A stretch of DNA of 64,000 nt from NCBI GenBank assembly GCA_025094145.1, contig JALLLS010000049.1, forward strand, positions 186,001 through 250,000, written 5' to 3'. How positions within the stretch are numbered: the first letter of the stretch is position 1; the number at the start of each line of letters is the position of its first letter. This document shows positions 59,141-64,000 of this stretch, one piece after another. This DNA is from Spinellus fusiger (Eukaryota; Mucoromycota; Mucoromycetes; Mucorales; Phycomycetaceae). The notes beneath the pieces were generated by a model. That model was not told the DNA's origin, did not search any database, and was given only the letters and a program-made list of their open reading frames with translations. The translations under genes and the position numbers were made by a program.

Positions 59141-60748
59141 TTAATTTGTTCCGTTGAGAACCCATGTCTGACCGTGTCTCATGACTTTAATCTCCTTTTC
59201 AGTATACGCTGGATGAAGCTGTCGTTCGATGTAGCTGGTAAAGGTGCTGTCCTTGGTGCCGATAAAGGTATGGCCATGAGCAGAAATCATCGCATCTATC
59301 ATCGGAATAAGGGATGACTCGAGCCGGATCTTCTCCTCCACCACCTCCAGACGTCGCAAGTCCTTGAGGTCCTCATCAAAGTCAGAGAGAATAAAGGTGC
59401 ATGGGAACACCCGAAAGATCTTCTGCAGCAGTGGGTGTGTGCGTGGATGGGGACAATCAGTAGCAATGTACAACACTGTCTTGCGGAAATGCCGTGTGAT
59501 GTCATTGGCCTCACTACAGACAAGATCAAGATCCTGACGGTCACCCAGCCTGTCCTCAACATCAGCCGGATGTTGGACCGCGATAGGCTGATACACATCT
59601 TCACTGGGCTGGACCTTTCGGAGCTGCCTGACTTCATAGTCTGTGTTCTCCAGTCGATCTTGACCGTGTTGGCTGTCTATCAAAGTGACGTCTGCCAAAG
59701 TAAGATTGGTAAAGCTGTTGACAAGCTCATGGAAGATCGTATCAATATTGATAGAAGCCCTGACTTTGAAAAGGCCATCGCCTACACGGAGATGGAGTCC
59801 CACAAAACGGTCGACGCCTCCGATCTTATTCACAATCTTGGCAGCTGTGTCGATAAGCACAGGATGACGAAAGATCATGTGTGTACGAAGAAACAAGAGT
59901 AATTCCGCGTGCTCTTTTGTTTGTGCAAGGACTCGGTAACTGCCGAACATGGAGCCAAATTGGAGAATCCGGTGCGGGATAGCCTGGAGAGAAGCCAGTT
60001 CGATCCGGTGAGCAAACCGGGCAAGGGGGGTAGGGGAGTCCGGCATGTCATACACACGGAATTCATAGGAGGACGTGTCTTTAATTTCATGCATGTCCGC
60101 TGCTGTGAGATGAAGAGTATTGAACATCCACTCGTGGCTCAAGTCATCTCTGTAGATGACCTTGACACGCTGGCTGATCTTCTTCATGTCATAGAAGAAG
60201 TTCCATGGCACACTTGTCCATCGAAAGTAGTTGAGGCATTCAGGCGACAGGGGCTGATCTCCCAAGAGACTGGGGCAATGCTCCAACCCACGCTTGGTCT
60301 GCAGCAATAGACGAGCATACAGCTTGGGGTATCTCAACCAAGGCATAGCAGAGTCACCAAGAAAGACACGGGGTAGTAGCAGGGTTCTGTTGAGATAGGA
60401 GGCGAGCAAAAGGGCATTCTCAAGCTCAATGCGCTGGTTGTGGAATCCAGAGTGAGGGAAGTAGGCCATGTAGCTCTCATTAGAGTCCAATGGAGAATCC
60501 TCAAAGGGTCCTGGGAAGTCTACTTTGATGGGTCCTGTGGGTGGTAGGGGTGGAAAAGTGCCTCCGAGTGGCTGCTGTGGTGCTTTTAAGAGGGGTTGGA
60601 GCATAGGCTCATGACTCTTCACTGCCAAAGGTGCATTGAACAGCTCCCTTTGAGGTTCTGCTTCATAGCTCATCAAAAGCCAAAGACACACTCCAATGCT
60701 CAATGCCACTGCCACTGCCACTGCAGTTATTTGCCGTCTTGGATTCAT
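59141..60748 (-). CDS. GDP-fucose protein O-fucosyltransferase family, Golgi type II membrane protein
   Basis: Single exon, 535 aa from ATG 60748. An upstream in-frame ATG at 60814 would add 22 hydrophobic residues and is less likely because MNPRRQ followed by one membrane span is a normal type II anchor. Membrane span ITAVAVAVALSIGVCLWLLM, a Pro-rich stem, then the catalytic region: YFPHSGFHNQRIELENALLL (donor-binding start of the O-FucT fold), LNRTLLLPRVFLG, FVGLHLRVGDG (HLRxGD signature), VLYIATDCPHP, and IDAMISAHGHTFIGTKDSTF near the end. Expected to transfer fucose from GDP-fucose in the Golgi; acceptor unknown. Promoter side carries a long CTTT repeat. Confidence 0.88.
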   Translation of the reverse strand: MNPRRQITAVAVAVALSIGVCLWLLMSYEAEPQRELFNAPLAVKSHEPMLQPLLKAPQQPLGGTFPPLPPTGPIKVDFPGPFEDSPLDSNESYMAYFPHSGFHNQRIELENALLLASYLNRTLLLPRVFLGDSAMPWLRYPKLYARLLLQTKRGLEHCPSLLGDQPLSPECLNYFRWTSVPWNFFYDMKKISQRVKVIYRDDLSHEWMFNTLHLTAADMHEIKDTSSYEFRVYDMPDSPTPLARFAHRIELASLQAIPHRILQFGSMFGSYRVLAQTKEHAELLLFLRTHMIFRHPVLIDTAAKIVNKIGGVDRFVGLHLRVGDGLFKVRASINIDTIFHELVNSFTNLTLADVTLIDSQHGQDRLENTDYEVRQLRKVQPSEDVYQPIAVQHPADVEDRLGDRQDLDLVCSEANDITRHFRKTVLYIATDCPHPRTHPLLQKIFRVFPCTFILSDFDEDLKDLRRLEVVEEKIRLESSLIPMIDAMISAHGHTFIGTKDSTFTSYIERQLHPAYTEKEIKVMRHGQTWVLNGTN

Positions 60749-60927
60749 GTGTAGGATGAACGACAAGACGTGGGTGTAGATATAAAGAATACAGTGCAAT
60801 ACAAAACAAAACAAAAAACAACGAAACAGGAGCTGAAACTCAATCTATTCAATCCCACAAGCACGCACGAATGAGGGACAAGGTATGGAGAGAAATCAAC
60901 AAGTGTCTCAATGACTCACTGTTCTTC

Positions 60928-60979
<52 letters not shown>
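60928..60979. repeat. (CTTT)n microsatellite in the fucosyltransferase promoter
   Basis: About 13 ctttctttct units, 180-230 bp upstream of the ATG. Confidence 0.97.
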
Positions 60980-60981
<2 letters not shown>

Positions 60982-61339
60982 CTCAATCCAAAGAAGGGCA
61001 GTCTTCATTGGAGCGTTCCAATGGAAGGGAGTAAAGACAGTGGAGGGGAATGAAGAACGGTGAATTAGGTATCAATGTAGAAATAAAGAAATACAGAAAT
61101 GCAGAAATACAGAAATACAGAAATAGGTCGTGAGCAGTCATAAGAAAGCAGAAGAAACACCACCGCCTTAAGGAGTATGAAGTGGGGCTATTTATACACG
61201 TGGTATGGAGGGGGTTTTGGCTCTTTCTTAGAAGTGGATTGCCTGTTAATTACATACTGAGTGTTTATTTGCTGCTCACAGACAACGTGTTGACAGCTTG
61301 TTGACAGCTTGTTAATAAGTAGTTTGTGGCTTGTTTATG

Positions 61340-61436
61340 TCTTGCTGACTACTTGTTAACTACTTGTTAACTACTTGTTAATTACTTGTTAATTACTTGT
61401 TAATTACTTGTTAACCACTTATCAACCACTTATCAA
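61340..61436. repeat. acttgttaa(c/t)t tandem repeat
   Basis: Roughly nine units of ttgttaattac/ttgttaactac, ending in aaccacttatc variants. Confidence 0.9.
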
Positions 61437-61959
61437 CTACTGACTCACGGATCCAGGCATGGGGTCAGAATTAAGATTAAAAATAGAGTTTCGATACGAA
61501 CAAGACAAACACATCTCTTCTGCAGCGTGCTACTATTTCTTATTTAGCATTTATACAGTGCTTGACGACAAACATTGAAGAAATAGTGTTTCTAATTTAG
61601 GCAATAATTCAACTACACTATTCAACTGAGAAACCAATCTACAGGATAGGGCATAGATGTGGGGTAGTTTAGAGTGTTGTTTTAGAGGTACCATCCAATG
61701 ATCAATAGAAATGATAGACTCTAGTTTGTGTTTTATTGGTAGGATGTGTTATTTTTGTATTTTCTGCACTGAAAAAGATCACTGGCATTAGTCTTATAAT
61801 GAATAGGCTATCAATAATAAACATAATGTAAACAATGAGCCTATAAAGAGATTCAAGGGATACTTGCTTGGCTGTTGAGCTATCATTATAAATGAAGGTA
61901 GGCGTTGATTTCTCTCTGATTCTTCATAACAAAATGTCCTAGTAGAAAGGGTAGTGCCA

Positions 61960-62072
61960 TGTTTGTGCTTGTGCTTGTGTTTGTGCTTGTGTTTGTGCTT
62001 GTATTTGTATTTGTATTTGTATTTGTATTTGTATTTGTATTTGTATTTGTATTTGTATTTGTATTTGTATTG
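61960..62072. repeat. Compound ttgtgc/tttgta hexamer repeat
   Basis: ttgtgcttgtgt units pass into pure tttgta hexamers, about 110 bp in all. Confidence 0.95.
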
Positions 62073-62205
62073 GTGCTTATATTGGTGTTCATGTGTTGTG
62101 ATCTGAATGGCGTGCTATGTACTATGTGTTGTGTCTATTGATCTGAGTGCCTTATCAAGTCACTCTTTAGGATAGCATTGTGCAGCCATGGCATCTCTCT
62201 TCACT

Positions 62206-62250
62206 CCCTTCACTCTCTTCACTCTCTTCACTCTCTTCACTCTCTTCACT
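62206..62250. repeat. cactctctt 9-bp tandem repeat
   Basis: Five units of cactctctt, first one variant (cactccctt). Confidence 0.92.
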
Positions 62251-62629
62251 ACCCTCACTACACACTAACCCAAGAAAACTATATCTGTCCAACAACGCCT
62301 TTGGTTTTCCTGGGAAGGTTTCTTTTTGTCTCTTCAGTTGCTTTGTCTTTGAAACTGATGATACTGACCAGGTAGCCTTACCTGATAAGTAGCAGGTATC
62401 CCATGCCAGGAACACAAGACAGTGGGAGCATGATGAACAATGAACAGAAACAAGATTTTAATTCTTGTCCACTGTAACTCACTCTCAATGTCCAACCCAA
62501 GTGGCCTTGGTGTACTGTCCCATCCCATGCAATGCTACATTGGTGTCTACTCTTTCCCCCATCTGTCCCATTCTTTCTTCTCTTCATGGGGATCCTTATA
62601 GATTGCATTGGACTTTATTATTATTGTTT

Positions 62630-62831
62630 ATTTATGTATGTATGTATTTATGTATGTATTTATGTATGTATGTATGTATGTATGTATTTATGTATTTATG
62701 TATGTATTTATGTATGTATGTATGTATGTATGTATTTATGTATTTATGTATTTATGTATGTATGTATGTATGTATGTATGTATGTATGTATGTATGTATG
62801 TATGTATGTATGTATGTATGTATGTATGTAT
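62630..62831. repeat. (TATG)n microsatellite with TATT variants
   Basis: About 200 bp of tatg with tattta interruptions in the first half and pure repeats in the second. It makes the same YVCM-type peptide in three frames, which shows the frames are artefacts. Confidence 0.97.
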
Positions 62832-62926
62832 CTGTCTATCTGTCTATCTATTTATGCTCCCTTCCAGTCATGTCATGCAGAATGTGTCCCTTTTATTATT
62901 ATATTTTATTCGTACACCTGCACTGA

Positions 62927-63558
62927 CTATATATCTTGTTCACCAATACCTTTCTGTTCTTCTGGTGATGGACCTGGTGATGGACCTGGTGATCTGAAAA
63001 GTAAACCAGACCCAGCATACATCACCACAAAGAATGCTAATATCATGCCAATGTAAAGGCACATTTGTCGCTTGTGACGGGTGGATACCATTCGGTTCAT
63101 GCGGCCCATTGAGTTCCTGAGGCTGTCTCCTAGCCCGCTAAAGGCTGAATTCTATAGTGAGAGAGAATGGGGTTAATATATCCTATAGGCCATGGAGCAG
63201 CACAAGTGGGCATCGATAGAAGAAAGACAAATAGTGGGGAAGAGACCTTTCCTTCTATAAAAGTATACTCATCTACTTACAGACTCATCAAGCAATCGAT
63301 CTTGGTCATTCACTTCTTGGTGCATTTCTAATGTAATCTACTCTTCATTACTACACAGCAGTTGGGGGTAGCTAGGCTTACGTTCTTGAGAGCCGATAGT
63401 TTGTAGCCCAACTCGTACATTCTAACATCGTTTTGCTGTTCAAACACATAGCTGTTGTCTTTTGTTCTAGCAGAGCCTTCTGCTCGTTTATTGGCCCTAT
63501 TTGTATACGTTGAGAAACAGACTTTCTATGCATTTCAAGTCATGCCTACGTGCCACAT
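62927..63558 (-). CDS. Bet1/Sft1-like Qc-SNARE (5' end unresolved)
   Basis: Membrane-fusion SNARE of ER-Golgi or intra-Golgi traffic. Secure exons (minus): 63525-63382, 63337-63281, 63151-62927, all in phase. The SNARE helix reads YVFEQQNDVRMYELGYKLSA, LKN, then ITLEMHQEVNDQDRLLDES, with the central Gln (Q) layer in the region NDQDR. Then NSAFSGLGDSLRNSMGRMNR, a basic STRHKR stretch and the C-terminal anchor MCLYIGMILAFFVVMYAG, plus an unusually long tail with SPGPSPGPSP. The only upstream ATG (63558, MWH) would need a 24-bp intron, so the true first exon is unclear. TATA-like tatata lies at 63618-63625. Confidence 0.85.
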
Positions 63559-64000
63559 TTATCCACTTTATATCTCACTAGAGACACTTTCCTTGCAAGC
63601 CTGAATTGAAACACAGAATATATAGAGGGGAAGGATGGATGACGTAATGAGGTGCTCAGGGCTAATCCAAGCAGAGGAAAACTCAGTTCCTGTCAGTTGT
63701 AGAAATTGGAAAAAAAAAAATCACTACCCATGCCACCTGAAATTCCAAGTGTTAATGTGGTTACACTGTGAATGATAGAAAATACAGTTTTAGGAAGGAT
63801 AGGATCAGCATGTGTCCTTTGGCTAACCATCTCCTGTCAAATGCCCCTCCTAACAATAAGGAGATCCAAATGAAGATCTGTTGGACTATTACAGTGCATA
63901 CCAAGTGCATACCAAGTGCATACCAAGTGCAGACATAGTGAGTGACTGGCCAAATGAACAGGTGGGTGAGTGGAATCTTATAGTGGATAGCCCCTCCCTC
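63559..64000. other. Upstream region of the SNARE gene
   Basis: Contains a TATA-like sequence near 63618-63625 (minus) and a small tandem repeat, gcataccaagt, at 63894-63930. No gene recognised to the window edge. Confidence 0.5.

Larger units (their letters stand above)
60749..62926. other. Repeat-rich spacer between fucosyltransferase and SNARE genes
   Basis: 2.2 kb with at least six simple-sequence arrays: CTTT (60928-60979), agaaatac (61083-61124), acttgttaa (61340-61436), tttgta (61960-62072), cactctctt (62206-62250) and TATG (62630-62831). Remaining sequence shows no gene; the long frames crossing it are artefacts of these arrays. Confidence 0.7.

Noticed and set aside
60928..62831. 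Regularly spaced repeats that might suggest a CRISPR array
   Set aside because: They are head-to-tail simple repeats without unique spacers, in a eukaryotic genome.
62465..63056. Three overlapping long plus-strand frames full of Y, V, C and M
   Set aside because: They are the three frames of a TATG microsatellite and overlap the real minus-strand SNARE gene.

Overview
This window is eukaryotic and almost certainly from a fungus of the Mucoromycota (Mucor/Phycomyces/Lichtheimia-like). The genes are split by short T-rich introns (mostly 40-60 bp), and the set is typically fungal: Hda1-type deacetylase, NMA111, Zn2Cys6 activator, Pho80/Pcl-type cyclin, HSE1, an FG nucleoporin and a Bet1-type SNARE. 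It also carries a close match to CrgA, the RING-LON repressor of carotenogenesis known from Mucor, complete with a C-terminal CaaX box. A GDP-fucose O-fucosyltransferase also fits fucose-rich Mucoromycota. There are no bacterial operons and no CRISPR array.

Layout. (1) 1-10.3 kb is a gene island: class II histone deacetylase (minus, cut by the left edge), NMA111/HtrA nuclear serine protease (plus, 11 exons, 998 codons) and a Ser/Thr kinase with a long basic disordered tail (minus). (2) 10.3-32.7 kb is a 22-kb AT-rich desert without an intact host gene. It holds a U6 snRNA-like relic, a deleted Fanzor/TnpB-like relic, three Tc1/mariner elements from three families with recognisable inverted ends, a short non-autonomous element (A), and a 3.9-kb element (B) with a decayed Plavaka/CACTA-like transposase. 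Element B is itself interrupted by a 209-bp insertion flanked by ATAA. (3) 32.7-48.8 kb is the second island: Zn2Cys6 factor, Pcl-type cyclin, a small two-membrane-span glycine-zipper protein, an RBMS-like two-RRM protein, HSE1 and a Nup49/Nup58 homolog. Element C, a deletion relative of B, sits between the RRM gene and HSE1. (4) 48.8-56.8 kb is mostly AT-rich spacer with simple repeats and one small single-exon gene carrying a possible PP1-docking motif. (5) 56.8-64 kb has three minus-strand genes: crgA, an O-fucosyltransferase and a Bet1/Sft1-like SNARE, separated by many microsatellites.

The genes are independent housekeeping and regulatory loci, not a cluster. Common themes are chromatin and transcription control (HDAC, Zn2Cys6 factor, CrgA), vesicle traffic (HSE1, SNARE, Golgi fucosyltransferase) and nuclear transport. 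The most informative non-gene content is the transposon record: three related elements (A, B, C) with matched inverted ends, an insertion with two empty-site controls, and relics of unrelated element classes in one AT-rich block. Exon boundaries were set by hand from GT..AG sites, reading frame and family motifs. They are predictions, but most multi-exon models close exactly in frame.
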